NCBI RefSeq assembly: GCF_003047295.1
Contig: NZ_PZYZ01000001.1
Span: forward strand, 868,001-932,000
Direction: 5' to 3'
DNA from: Nocardioides sediminis
Lineage (GTDB): Bacteria > Actinomycetota > Actinomycetes > Propionibacteriales > Nocardioidaceae
Length of the DNA stretch: 64,000 bases
Below, in pieces: positions 17,606 to 25,804 of this stretch. The position numbers and the translations under genes were made by a program. The stretch's first letter is position 1; every line of letters begins with the position of its first letter. Under the pieces are notes generated by a model. The model did no database searches. It saw only the letters and a list, made by a program, of their open reading frames with translations, and was not told the DNA's origin.

Positions 17606-19048
17606 TCAGGCGACGGTGAGGCGGTCCGCCGCCCCACCGTCGCGGGCGCGCCCGTGCGCGACGACGTCCCACGCCTCCCGCAGCCGGTCCACCGCGGCCT
17701 CCAGGTCGTCCACCGGACGGGTCCACGGGATCCGCACGTGGTGCTCGAGGCCGCCCTCGACGGCGAAGACACGGCCCGCGGCGACGACGACGCCGCGGCG
17801 CTCGGCCTCGGCGACGAGCGCCGAGGCGCGGGGGAGCGGCAGCCGGCACCAGACCGCCAGCCCGCCGCCGGGGCGCACGAACTCCCACTCGGGCAGCTGC
17901 TCCACCAGCCGGTCGAGCAGCGCAGCCCGTTGCGCGCGCAGCCGCGCCCGGTTGGTCGCCCACACCTCGTGCCGGTGCTCGAGCAGGTGCAGCAGCGCGA
18001 GCTGCTCGACCAGCGGGGCGCCGAGGTCGAGGCTCATCCGGGAGTGCAGGAGCTGCGGCACCATCGCCTCCGGCACCCGTAGCCACCCCAGCCGCAGGCC
18101 GCCCCAGAACTGCTTGCTCGCGCTGCCGATCGTCACCGTGCCGGGGAGGTACGACGCGAACGGCGCCGGCATCTCCTGCCCGTCGAGCGCGAGCGCCTGG
18201 TGGGCCTCGTCCACGACCGGCACGACGCGCGCTCGTCGCAGCGCGGCGGCGTACTCCTCGCGCTGGGCGTCGGGCATCAGGCTGCCCGTCGGGTTCTGGA
18301 AGTCCGGCACGAGGTAGGCCAGACGCGGCGCGGCCTGGCGGACGATCGCCGCGGTGGCGGGCACGTCCCAGCCGCCGGGGTCGACGGGCGCCGGCACGAG
18401 GCGGGCGCTGCGGTGGCCCAGCGCCTGGGTGGCGTTGGGGTAGACGGGGTCCTCGACCACGACGCGGTCGCCGGGGGCGGTGAGCGCCTGCGCGATGATC
18501 GCCGCGCCGCCGAGGGCGCCGGCGGTCACGATGACCTGCTCGGGCGACGTGGGCAGTCCCCGCTCGTCGTACAGCCGGGCGATCGCCGCCTGCAGGCGGG
18601 GGAGCCCGGCGGGGTAGTAGCCGTGGCTGGAGAGGTAGGCGGGCAGCTCGCGCACCGCCGAGTCGTACGCCGCCGCGACGCCGGCCGGGGCGCTGGGTGC
18701 CGCGCAGTTGAGGTCGATGACGTCGGGGTCCTGCGACCACGGCGCGAACACGCGGTCGGTCACCGACTCCGCGCGCAGCGGTAGCCGGGTGACGGTGCCG
18801 GAGCCCCGCCGCGACGCGGCGTAGTCGCGCTCGCGGAGCTCGGCGTAGGCACGGGTGACGGTCGTCCGGCTCACGCCGAGCGCGGCGGTCAGCTCGCGCT
18901 CGCTGGGCAGCCGGGTGGCCGCGGGGATGCGCCCCTCGCCGATCAGCAGGCGCAGCTGCTCCGCCAGTGCGACGTACAGCGGACGGTCCTCCGTGCGCAA
19001 CGGGCCGACGAGGTTGGCCACGCGGGCGGCCGTGATGGTGCGGGTCAT
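17606..19048 (-). CDS. MocR/GntR-type PLP-dependent transcription regulator (YczR-like)
   Basis: 480 aa. A GntR winged helix (residues about 10-80: PLYVALAEQLRLLIGEGRIP, LPSERELTAALGVSRTTVTRAYAELRE) is joined to a fold-type I aminotransferase domain with PLP-binding VVDEAHQAL and the lysine in GSASKQFWGGLRLGW. Its divergent partner is a YczE-family membrane protein, the known genomic partner of YczR regulators. A perfect 11-base inverted repeat (19062-19096) lies between them, the likely operator. Start is ATG 19048, 14 bases after the operator arm. The 3' end sits 8 bases beyond the serA stop. Confidence 0.88.
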   Translation of the reverse strand: MTRTITAARVANLVGPLRTEDRPLYVALAEQLRLLIGEGRIPAATRLPSERELTAALGVSRTTVTRAYAELRERDYAASRRGSGTVTRLPLRAESVTDRVFAPWSQDPDVIDLNCAAPSAPAGVAAAYDSAVRELPAYLSSHGYYPAGLPRLQAAIARLYDERGLPTSPEQVIVTAGALGGAAIIAQALTAPGDRVVVEDPVYPNATQALGHRSARLVPAPVDPGGWDVPATAAIVRQAAPRLAYLVPDFQNPTGSLMPDAQREEYAAALRRARVVPVVDEAHQALALDGQEMPAPFASYLPGTVTIGSASKQFWGGLRLGWLRVPEAMVPQLLHSRMSLDLGAPLVEQLALLHLLEHRHEVWATNRARLRAQRAALLDRLVEQLPEWEFVRPGGGLAVWCRLPLPRASALVAEAERRGVVVAAGRVFAVEGGLEHHVRIPWTRPVDDLEAAVDRLREAWDVVAHGRARDGGAADRLTVA

Positions 19049-19061
19049 GCAGGCCACTGTC

Positions 19062-19096
19062 CCACGATTGGCTATCGAGAAGAAGGCCAATCGTGG
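19062..19096. promoter_or_regulatory. YczR operator between yczR and yczE
   Basis: CCACGATTGGC (19062-19072) and GCCAATCGTGG (19086-19096) are perfect reverse complements with a 13-base spacer. The element is centred in the divergent gap, and its right arm touches the first possible start codon of yczE. Arm-centre spacing of 24 bases puts both on roughly the same DNA face, as expected for a dimeric MocR protein. Confidence 0.75.
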
Positions 19097-19800
19097 CCAG
19101 ACTGGAGCCCGTGAGCACCACGACCACCCCTCGCGTCCGGCCCGCCCTCCTCGACCTCGGTCCCGTCGCCCAGCTCCGCGCCGGGCGCCTCGGCCGTCGG
19201 CTCCCGCAGCTGCTGGTGGGCCTGCTGCTCTACGGCGCCTCGCTGGCGATGATGGTCCGCGGCGCGCTCGGCCTGGCGCCGTGGGACGTGCTGCACTCCG
19301 GCTTCATCCGCCACGTCCCGATGACCATCGGCCAGGCGGTCGTGCTGCTCAGCTTCGTGGTGCTGCTGCTGTGGATCCCGCTACGCGAGAAGCCGGGCAT
19401 CGGCACGGTGGCCAACGCCGTCCTGGTGGGGCTGGCCGCCGACGCCACGCTGGCGGTGCTGGCCGAGCCGGACTCCGTGGTCCTGCGGGTCGGGCTGCTG
19501 GTCGGCGGGCTCGCGCTCAACGGGCTGGCGACCGCCCTCTACATCGGGTCCCAGCTCGGCCGCGGCCCGCGCGACGGGCTGATGACGGGCCTGGCGCGCC
19601 GGACCGGGCTGTCCCTGCGCCTGGTGCGTACGGCGCTCGAGGTCACCGTCGTCGTGATCGGCCTGCTGCTCGGTGGCGCGCTGGGCCTCGGGACCGTGGT
19701 CTACGCGCTGGCGATCGGGCCGCTCGCACAGCTCATGCTGCCGTGGTGCACCGTCGAGGTGTCGCCCCGGGTGTCAGCGCCGGGTGGCGATCAGCGCTGA
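19093..19800 (+). CDS. YczE-family integral membrane protein
   Basis: 235 aa, about five or six membrane segments. The family motif region is ALGLAPWDVLHSGF with TIGQAVVLLSF, then GSQLGRGPRDGLMTGLARRTGLSLRLVRTALEV. Comparative genomics has linked YczE with PLP-sensing YczR regulators and proposed a transport role. The GTG at 19093 has AGAAGG 6 bases upstream; a GTG at 19111 would remove six residues and lie outside the operator. It overlaps the convergent methyltransferase gene by 27 bases. Confidence 0.85.
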   Translation: MARLEPVSTTTTPRVRPALLDLGPVAQLRAGRLGRRLPQLLVGLLLYGASLAMMVRGALGLAPWDVLHSGFIRHVPMTIGQAVVLLSFVVLLLWIPLREKPGIGTVANAVLVGLAADATLAVLAEPDSVVLRVGLLVGGLALNGLATALYIGSQLGRGPRDGLMTGLARRTGLSLRLVRTALEVTVVVIGLLLGGALGLGTVVYALAIGPLAQLMLPWCTVEVSPRVSAPGGDQR

Positions 19801-20340
19801 GGCGTCGGGCGCGATCATCACCTCGACGGCGGTGAAGCGCTCGTCGGTGAGCCACTCCTCACGGAGGGTGTCGACCCGGCCGTAGGCGATCGGCGGCCAC
19901 ATCTCGCAGGGCGTGAAGTCGTCGAGCACCACGATGCCGCCCGGCTCGAGCAGGTCGACCACGGCGTCCACGCGCACGGAGTCGGGGTCGCCGGAGTCCA
20001 GGAAGATCAGCGAGTAGGGCCCGCGCTCGTGCAGCGTCGACCAGTCGGCCTCGAGGACCTCGACGTGGTCGTCGTCGTGGAAGATCTCGGCGGCCGCGGT
20101 GGCCAGCCGGGGATCCCGCTCGGCGGTGAGGATGTGCGCGCCGTTGCGCACGCCGCTGCGCAGCCAGGCGGTGCCGACGCCGCAGCCGGTGCCGAACTCG
20201 GCGAGCGTCCCGCCGCGGGTGGCGGCGAGCGTCGCCAGCAGGCGGCCGGTCTCGTTGCGGCAGAACGAGACGTAGCCCGCCTTGCGGGAGACGTCGAAGG
20301 CGCGGGACACGATGTCGGGAAGCTCGGGTGGGGCACTCAT
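19774..20340 (-). CDS. Class I SAM-dependent methyltransferase (O-methyltransferase-like)
   Basis: 188 aa. The SAM-binding motif I is LAEFGTGCGVGTAWL, followed by AERDPRLATAAAEIF and LIFLDSGDPDSVRVDAVVDLLEPGGIVVLDDF. The N-terminal helix AFDVSRKAGYVSFCRNETGRLLA is the usual lid segment. This resembles small-molecule O-methyltransferases of the catechol type; the acceptor is unknown. The start is ATG 20340. Divergent from the leuB leader 102 bases away. Confidence 0.85.
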   Translation of the reverse strand: MSAPPELPDIVSRAFDVSRKAGYVSFCRNETGRLLATLAATRGGTLAEFGTGCGVGTAWLRSGVRNGAHILTAERDPRLATAAAEIFHDDDHVEVLEADWSTLHERGPYSLIFLDSGDPDSVRVDAVVDLLEPGGIVVLDDFTPCEMWPPIAYGRVDTLREEWLTDERFTAVEVMIAPDASALIATRR

Positions 20341-20442
20341 GAGGTCGCCGAGTCTTCCATGACAAGACGCCTGTCTCGCATCGTGAACGCTTCTGAGAAT
20401 CCCGGTGCGCGACGCCGGACCGCGGCGTACGCTCGTCGCACC

Positions 20443-20487
20443 ATGCGGTTCCAGCTCGTACTCATCGACTGCCGCGGCGAGGCCTGA
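20443..20487 (+). CDS. leuB-unit leader peptide
   Basis: A 14-residue ORF, MRFQLVLIDCRGEA, with codons CTC-GTA-CTC-ATC for Leu-Val-Leu-Ile at positions 5-8. Its last codons and stop overlap the left arm of a hairpin that competes with a terminator (20472-20538). TACGCT at 20428-20433 could be the -10 element, which would make the message almost leaderless. No strong ribosome-binding site is seen. The leuB gene starts 373 bases after the stop, with a small ORF in between. Confidence 0.7.
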   Translation: MRFQLVLIDCRGEA

Positions 20488-20538
20488 CCGAGGCCACCTC
20501 GCCGCGGTGTTCGGCGTTGCAGTGGCCTCGGATCTTTT
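20472..20538 (+). terminator. Attenuator with competing hairpins upstream of leuB
   Basis: Antiterminator stem: CCGCGGCGAGG (20472-20482) with CCTCGCCGCGG (20497-20507), 11 perfect pairs. Terminator stem: CCGAGGCCAC (20488-20497) with GTGGCCTCGG (20522-20531), 10 perfect pairs, followed by ATCTTTT. The left terminator arm lies in the loop of the first stem, so the two folds exclude each other. A ribosome held at the Leu or Val codons (20455-20463) would leave 20472-20482 free and favour readthrough. One moving on to the stop would mask it. Confidence 0.75.
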
Positions 20539-20711
20539 CCAGCAAGATCCCAGGCCCTGACGCCCCGCGGCGGACCGCCCCAGCGCCATCTCGCGCGATC
20601 CGCAGTCCGCTGGTCACCCTCCTCGTGCGATCCACGAGTCGTCAGTGAACGCGCCCCGCCCGGGGCGTCCGGGCCGACCCGACCGACACGACGACTTCAC
20701 GAAGGACAGCC

Positions 20712-20849
20712 ATGTACGAGATGTACCCCGACTGGGGACCCGCCAGCCACCACCCCGAGAACCCCCGCAGCCTGGAGGCCACCGCGGCCGCCGTCCAGGC
20801 CGCGCTTGACCTGCGAGACAACGGCGGGCGCCTGCCCGACGACAACTAG
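20712..20849 (+). CDS. Small protein (45 aa) of unknown function between the attenuator and leuB
   Basis: ATG follows GAAGGA at a good distance. The product begins [18 protein letters not shown] and continues with a predicted helix ([18 protein letters not shown]) ending NGGRLPDDN. The stop is 10 bases before the leuB start, so it should be co-transcribed with leuB and co-regulated by the attenuator. It is acidic and soluble with no recognisable domain. The Tyr/Trp/Pro-rich head plus amphipathic helix suggests a small binding protein, but no function is known to me. Confidence 0.6.
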   Translation: MYEMYPDWGPASHHPENPRSLEATAAAVQAALDLRDNGGRLPDDN

Positions 20850-20859
20850 ATTCGCCGGC

Positions 20860-21942
20860 ATGAGCACCGACGCACCCACGCCCTCGCCCGAGCCTGCCAC
20901 CGGCACCGTGGCCCTCGCCGTCATCCCCGGCGACGGCATCGGCCAGGAGGTGGTCCCCGAGGCCCTCAAGGTCCTCGAAGCGGTCGACGTCCCGGTCAAG
21001 TTCGCGCAGACCCACTACTCCCTGGGTGCGGAGAACTACCTGGCCACCGGCGAGGTGCTCCCCGATGCCGTGCTCGCCGAGATCCGGGAGCACGACGCGA
21101 TCCTGCTCGGTGCCGTCGGCGGCAAGCCCAACGACCCGAACCTGCCGCCCGGGATCCTCGAGCGCGGGCTCCTGCTGCGGCTGCGGTTCGAGCTCGACCA
21201 CTACGTCAACCTGCGTCCCTCGCGGCTCTTCCCGGGCACACCCAGCCCGCTCGCCGCCCCGGGCGAGGTCGACTTCGTGGTCGTCCGCGAGGGCACCGAG
21301 GGCCCCTACACCGGCAACGGCGGCGCCCTGCGCACCGGCACCCCGGCCGAGGTCGCCACCGAGGTCAGCCTCAACACGGCGTACGGCGTGGAGCGCGTCG
21401 TCCGCGACGCCTTCGCCCGCGCCCGGCGGCGTCCCCGCAAGCACCTCACGCTGGTCCACAAGACCAACGTGCTCGTGCACGCCGGCTCGCTGTGGTGGCG
21501 GATCTTCGACCAGGTCGCCACCGAGTTCCCGGACGTCACGACCGACTACATGCACGTCGACGCCGCGATGATCCACATGACCGTGAACCCGAGCCGCTTC
21601 GACGTGATCGTCACCGACAACCTCTTCGGCGACATCGTCACCGACCTCGCCGCCGCCATCACCGGCGGTATCGGCCTGGCCGCCTCCGGCAACATCAACC
21701 CCGACCGGACGGCGCCCTCGATGTTCGAGCCGGTGCACGGGTCCGCCCCCGACATCGCCGGGCAGCAGAAGGCCGACCCCACCGCGGCCATCCTCTCGAC
21801 GTCGCTGCTCCTGGACCACCTCGGACACCCCGGGGCCGCGGCCGCCGTGGAGGCCGCCGTCCTCGCCGACCTGGCCGAGCGCGCTCCCGGGACCACGCGT
21901 CGTACCAGCGAGGTCGGCGACTCCATCGCCGCGCGCCTGTGA
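20860..21942 (+). CDS. leuB: 3-isopropylmalate dehydrogenase
   Basis: 360 aa. NAD-dependent oxidative decarboxylation in leucine synthesis. The start region [22 protein letters not shown], the substrate block [35 protein letters not shown], catalytic Lys in [10 protein letters not shown], and the [26 protein letters not shown] metal-binding signature are all present. Residues 1-15 are a Pro/Thr-rich extension. It is followed after 20 bases by ilvE. Confidence 0.96.
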   Translation: MSTDAPTPSPEPATGTVALAVIPGDGIGQEVVPEALKVLEAVDVPVKFAQTHYSLGAENYLATGEVLPDAVLAEIREHDAILLGAVGGKPNDPNLPPGILERGLLLRLRFELDHYVNLRPSRLFPGTPSPLAAPGEVDFVVVREGTEGPYTGNGGALRTGTPAEVATEVSLNTAYGVERVVRDAFARARRRPRKHLTLVHKTNVLVHAGSLWWRIFDQVATEFPDVTTDYMHVDAAMIHMTVNPSRFDVIVTDNLFGDIVTDLAAAITGGIGLAASGNINPDRTAPSMFEPVHGSAPDIAGQQKADPTAAILSTSLLLDHLGHPGAAAAVEAAVLADLAERAPGTTRRTSEVGDSIAARL

Positions 21943-21962
21943 TCCGGGGCTAGCCTGACGCC

Positions 21963-23042
21963 ATGGACATCCGCACGACCGCCAACCCCGCCCCCGTCGA
22001 CGACGCCCGGCTGGCCGAGATCCTGGCCAACCCCGGCTTCGGGACGCACTTCACCGACCACATGTTCACGGTCGAGTGGACGCCGGCGCAGGGGTGGCAC
22101 GACGCCCGCATCACGCCGTACGGCCCCCTCACCATGGACCCCGCGACCGCGGTCCTGCACTACGCGCAGGAGACCTTCGAGGGGATGAAGGCCTACCGGC
22201 ACCCCGACGGCACGGTGTGGACCTTCAGGCCCGAGGAGAACGCCAAGCGGATGGTGCGGTCCAGCGAGCGGCTGGCCTTCCCGGTCCTCGACCCCGAGGA
22301 CTTCGTGGCGGCCGTCGACGCCCTGGTCACCATCGACCAGCGCTGGGTGCCCGACAACCCCGACGGCGGCGAGAAGAGCCTCTACCTGCGGCCGTTCATG
22401 TTCGCCTCCGAGGTGTTCCTCGGCGTGCGGCCCGCGGAGCACGTGACCTTCATGGTCATCGCTTCCCCGGCGGGCGCCTACTTCAAGGGCGGCGTCAAGC
22501 CGGTCACGCTGTGGCTGACCGAGGACTACACGCGCGCGGGCCGCGGCGGCATGGGAGCGGCCAAGACGGGCGGCAACTACGCCAGCTCGCTGGTCGCCCA
22601 GCAGCAGGCGACGGCCCACGGGTGCGACCAGGTCGTGTTCCTCGACGCCCAGGACGGGAAGTACGTCGAGGAGCTGGGCGGGATGAACATGTACTTCGTG
22701 TTCCGCGACGGGCGCATCGTCACCCCGGCGACCGGCACGATCCTCGAGGGCATCACCCGTGCCTCGATCATCGAGCTCGCCGGCAAGCTCGGGCACCAGG
22801 TGGAGGAGCGCCGGTTCTCGATCGAGGAGTGGCGCGACGGGGTGGCCAGCGGCGACATCGTCGAGATCTTCGCCTGCGGCACGGCGGCGGTCGTGACCCC
22901 GGTCGGCTCGCTGAAGTGGGAGGGCGGCGAGGCGCCCGCCCCCGCCTCCACGGACCTGACCATGCAGATCCGGCAGGCGCTCGTGGACATCCAGCTCGGT
23001 CGCGCCGACGACACCTTCGGCTGGATGCACCAGGTCTGCTGA
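21963..23042 (+). CDS. ilvE: Branched-chain amino acid aminotransferase
   Basis: 359 aa, fold-type IV PLP enzyme for the last step of Ile/Val/Leu synthesis. The PLP lysine is Lys201 in [24 protein letters not shown] and [20 protein letters not shown] are class-IV aminotransferase motifs. The N-terminus [34 protein letters not shown] is typical of actinobacterial IlvE. It is probably co-transcribed with leuB and hence under the leuB attenuator. Confidence 0.96.
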   Translation: MDIRTTANPAPVDDARLAEILANPGFGTHFTDHMFTVEWTPAQGWHDARITPYGPLTMDPATAVLHYAQETFEGMKAYRHPDGTVWTFRPEENAKRMVRSSERLAFPVLDPEDFVAAVDALVTIDQRWVPDNPDGGEKSLYLRPFMFASEVFLGVRPAEHVTFMVIASPAGAYFKGGVKPVTLWLTEDYTRAGRGGMGAAKTGGNYASSLVAQQQATAHGCDQVVFLDAQDGKYVEELGGMNMYFVFRDGRIVTPATGTILEGITRASIIELAGKLGHQVEERRFSIEEWRDGVASGDIVEIFACGTAAVVTPVGSLKWEGGEAPAPASTDLTMQIRQALVDIQLGRADDTFGWMHQVC

Positions 23043-23046
23043 CGCC

Positions 23047-24921
23047 GTGGGCGCCGCGACTGACCAGACCGTCTGCCGGGGCCAGGACGCCTTCGTAGGG
23101 CAGGCGCCCCGGTCGCTGCGCCAGTTCATGAGCACCGAGGCCGGCTCCGCCGGCCTGCTCGTGCTCGCCTCCGTCGTGGCCCTGGTGTGGGCCAACTCGC
23201 CCTGGTCGGACGCCTACGAGGCGTTGTGGGCCACCCCGGTGTCCGTCGCCGCCGGCGCGGGGGACATCTCGATGGACCTCCACCACTGGATCAACGACGG
23301 CCTGATGGTCGTCTTCTTCTTCGTCATCGGCCTCGAGGTCCGCAAGGAGTTCGCGATCGGCGAGCTGACCGACCGGTCCCGGGTCGTCGTCCCGCTCGTC
23401 GCCGGGATCACCGGGATGCTCGTGCCGGCCGCGCTCTACCTCGCGCTCAACTCCTCCGGCGAGGAGGCCCGCGGCTGGGGCGCCGTCATCGGCACCGACA
23501 CCGCGTTCCTGCTGGGCGTGATGGCCTTGGTCGGGCCGGCGGTGTCGACCCAGCTGCGGATCTTCCTGCTGACCCTCACCGTGATCGACGACATCGTCGC
23601 GGTGAGCGTCATCGGCGTCGTCTACTCCGACGACCTGCACCTGGGCCCGCTCGCGGTGGCCGCCGTCTGCCTGGCGGTCCTCGTGGGCCTGGACCGGTAC
23701 GGCGTGTGGCAGGCGGCGCCGTACGTCGCCGTGGTGGTCGTGCTGTGGGTGGCGACGCTCGAGTCGGGGCTGCACGCCTCCATCGCCGGCATGGTCTCGG
23801 GCCTGCTGGTCCCGGCGCTGGACCCGCGGCGGGCCGACGTGGAGGAGGCGGCGACCCGGTTCCGGGCCTTCCGCCAGTCGCCGATGCCGGACGTCCAGCG
23901 CGCCGCCCGCCGTACCCTCACCCGGGCCATCTCGGTCAACGAGCGGCTGCAGGAGGCCCTGCACGGCCCGACCAGCCACGTGGTGGTGCCGGTCTTCGCG
24001 CTGGCCAACGCCGGCGTGGACCTGCGCGGGGGCGTCCTGGCCGACTCGCTCGTCTCCTCGGTCACGTGGGGCATCGTCGTCGGCCTGGTCCTCGGCAAGA
24101 CGGTCGGCATCGCCGTCGGCGCGTGGTCGAGCGTGCGGCTCGGCTGGGGCCGGCTGCCGCAGGGCGTGGGCACCGGCCACACCCTGGCCGGCGGCGCCCT
24201 GTCCGGCATCGGGTTCACCGTCTCCCTCCTGATCGTGTCGCTCGCCTTCGAGTCCGAGGCGCTGCAGGAGCAGGCGCGCGTGGGCGTGCTGCTCTCGGCG
24301 GTGCTGGCCAGCCTGCTCGGGTGGGCGATGTTCGCCTTCGCCGCGCGCGTGCTGGGGGAGGGGGACGCGGCTCTCCCGAGGACGCTGTCGGTGCCGGTCG
24401 ACCCCGCGGAGGACCACGTGCTCGGCGACGTGGACGCCCCGCTCACCCTGGTCGAGTACCTCGACTACGAGTGCCCCTTCTGCGCGCGCGTGAGCGGCGT
24501 GGGCGACGAGCTGCGGGCGCACTTCGGCGACCGGCTGCGCTACGTGGTGCGACACTTCCCCCTGACGGTCCACCCGCACGCCGAGCTCGCGGCGTACGCC
24601 GCGGAGGCCGCCTGGCGACAGGGACGGTTCTGGGACATGCACGCGATGCTCTTCGACCACCAGGACGAGCTCGAGCTCGAGGACCTCGCCGGCTACGCCG
24701 GCGTCCTGGGCCTGGACGTCGAGCAGTTCCTGCGGGACCTGGACGACGAGGAGCTCCAGCACCGCGTCGAGCGGCACGTGGCCAGCGCGGAGGCGAGCGG
24801 CGTCCGGGGCACGCCGACCTTCTTCATCGGGGACGTGCGCCACGTGGGGGCGTACGACGCCGCCACGCTGCGCGCCGTCCTGGAGGCCCAGTCGGGCCTG
24901 GCCGCCCGCGAGGGTCGGTGA
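23047..24921 (+). CDS. nhaA: Na+/H+ antiporter NhaA fused to a C-terminal DsbA-like thioredoxin domain
   Basis: 624 aa, GTG start, 4 bases after ilvE. Residues about 10-435 are an NhaA antiporter: [51 protein letters not shown] (the essential Asp-Asp pair) and [20 protein letters not shown]. Residues about 450-620 are a DsbA-like thioredoxin fold with [15 protein letters not shown] (CPFC active site), a Pro/His-rich middle and the cis-Pro loop [11 protein letters not shown]. Such fusions occur in several actinobacteria. The redox domain would face the cytoplasm or periplasm depending on an even or odd number of helices. Confidence 0.93.
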   Translation: MGAATDQTVCRGQDAFVGQAPRSLRQFMSTEAGSAGLLVLASVVALVWANSPWSDAYEALWATPVSVAAGAGDISMDLHHWINDGLMVVFFFVIGLEVRKEFAIGELTDRSRVVVPLVAGITGMLVPAALYLALNSSGEEARGWGAVIGTDTAFLLGVMALVGPAVSTQLRIFLLTLTVIDDIVAVSVIGVVYSDDLHLGPLAVAAVCLAVLVGLDRYGVWQAAPYVAVVVVLWVATLESGLHASIAGMVSGLLVPALDPRRADVEEAATRFRAFRQSPMPDVQRAARRTLTRAISVNERLQEALHGPTSHVVVPVFALANAGVDLRGGVLADSLVSSVTWGIVVGLVLGKTVGIAVGAWSSVRLGWGRLPQGVGTGHTLAGGALSGIGFTVSLLIVSLAFESEALQEQARVGVLLSAVLASLLGWAMFAFAARVLGEGDAALPRTLSVPVDPAEDHVLGDVDAPLTLVEYLDYECPFCARVSGVGDELRAHFGDRLRYVVRHFPLTVHPHAELAAYAAEAAWRQGRFWDMHAMLFDHQDELELEDLAGYAGVLGLDVEQFLRDLDDEELQHRVERHVASAEASGVRGTPTFFIGDVRHVGAYDAATLRAVLEAQSGLAAREGR

Positions 24922-24930
24922 GGGGGCGTC

Positions 24931-25743
24931 GTGGACCAGGGGGAGGGCGGGACCGCCGACGTCTCGCCGACGCTCGCCCGGCTGCTCTGGGAACGGAGTG
25001 AGGCCCAGCCCGACGACGTCGCCTACCGGCACCTGGTGGGAGCGCCCGGACGCGAGGCCTGGCAGGACGTCACCTGGAGCGAGGTCCGCGCGCTCGTCGA
25101 GCCCCTCGCGGCTGGCCTCGTCGGTCTCGGGGTCGAGCCGGGCGACCGCGTCGCGGTCCTCTCGCGGATCCGCGTCGACTGGGTGCTGGCGCACCTCGCC
25201 GGCCTGTGCGCCGGCGCCGCGACGGTCGCCGTCCCGCCGGACAGCGCCCCGGAGGACCTCGCCCGCGTCGTCCACGACGCGGGCGCCGTGGTGGTGGTGG
25301 CCGAGGACGTCGAGCAGGTGGACAAGCTGCGCCGCGTGCGGGGCGACATCCGCTCGGTCCGCAAGGTGGTCCTCTTCGACGGCCAGTATCCCGACCGACG
25401 CGTGATGACGTGGGAGGAGCTGCTCGGGGCCGGTGAGGAGCTGCTGGCGGACGACCCCGCCGCGGTGGTGAGCCGGGTCGAGGCGCTCCCGCCCGCGGCG
25501 CTCGCGACCGTCCTGCCCGCCGCCGGTGCCGAGGGTCCGGCCGAGCCGGTCCGCGTCACCCACCGGGCCTGGGTCCACGAGGGCCTCGCCGACCTCCCCA
25601 CCGGCGGTCCTCCGGGACCCGGTGACGGGTTGCGTCCCCTGCCGCCCCTCACCCGGTCCGGCAGTCACGCGCTGCTCGCCTCCCAGCTCGCCCACGGCTT
25701 CGGGGCGCAGGTCGAAGCGGGCCGGGACGCGCCGGCCGGGTGA
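24931..25743 (+). CDS. Truncated AMP-binding (long-chain acyl-CoA synthetase-like) protein, probably inactive
   Basis: 270 aa, GTG start. Residues 1-190 match the N-terminal half of FadD15-type acyl-CoA synthetases (RSEAQPDDVAYRH, ALVEPLAAGLVGLGVEPGDRVAVLS, DSAPEDLARVVHDAGAVVVVAED). Where the ATP loop TSGTTGxPKG should be, the sequence reads LPAAGAEGPAEP. The remaining ~330 residues of the enzyme (adenylate-forming motifs and C-terminal lid) are absent. The frame is uninterrupted and strongly GC-biased at third positions. It is therefore either a recently decayed paralogue or a retained pseudoenzyme. A kinase gene follows 61 bases later. Confidence 0.75.
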   Translation: MDQGEGGTADVSPTLARLLWERSEAQPDDVAYRHLVGAPGREAWQDVTWSEVRALVEPLAAGLVGLGVEPGDRVAVLSRIRVDWVLAHLAGLCAGAATVAVPPDSAPEDLARVVHDAGAVVVVAEDVEQVDKLRRVRGDIRSVRKVVLFDGQYPDRRVMTWEELLGAGEELLADDPAAVVSRVEALPPAALATVLPAAGAEGPAEPVRVTHRAWVHEGLADLPTGGPPGPGDGLRPLPPLTRSGSHALLASQLAHGFGAQVEAGRDAPAG

Positions 25744-25804
25744 CCTCCCGCCCCGACCGCCCGGGGTGCTCCGCACCCGCGGGAACCACGGGTAATCTCC
25801 CTGC

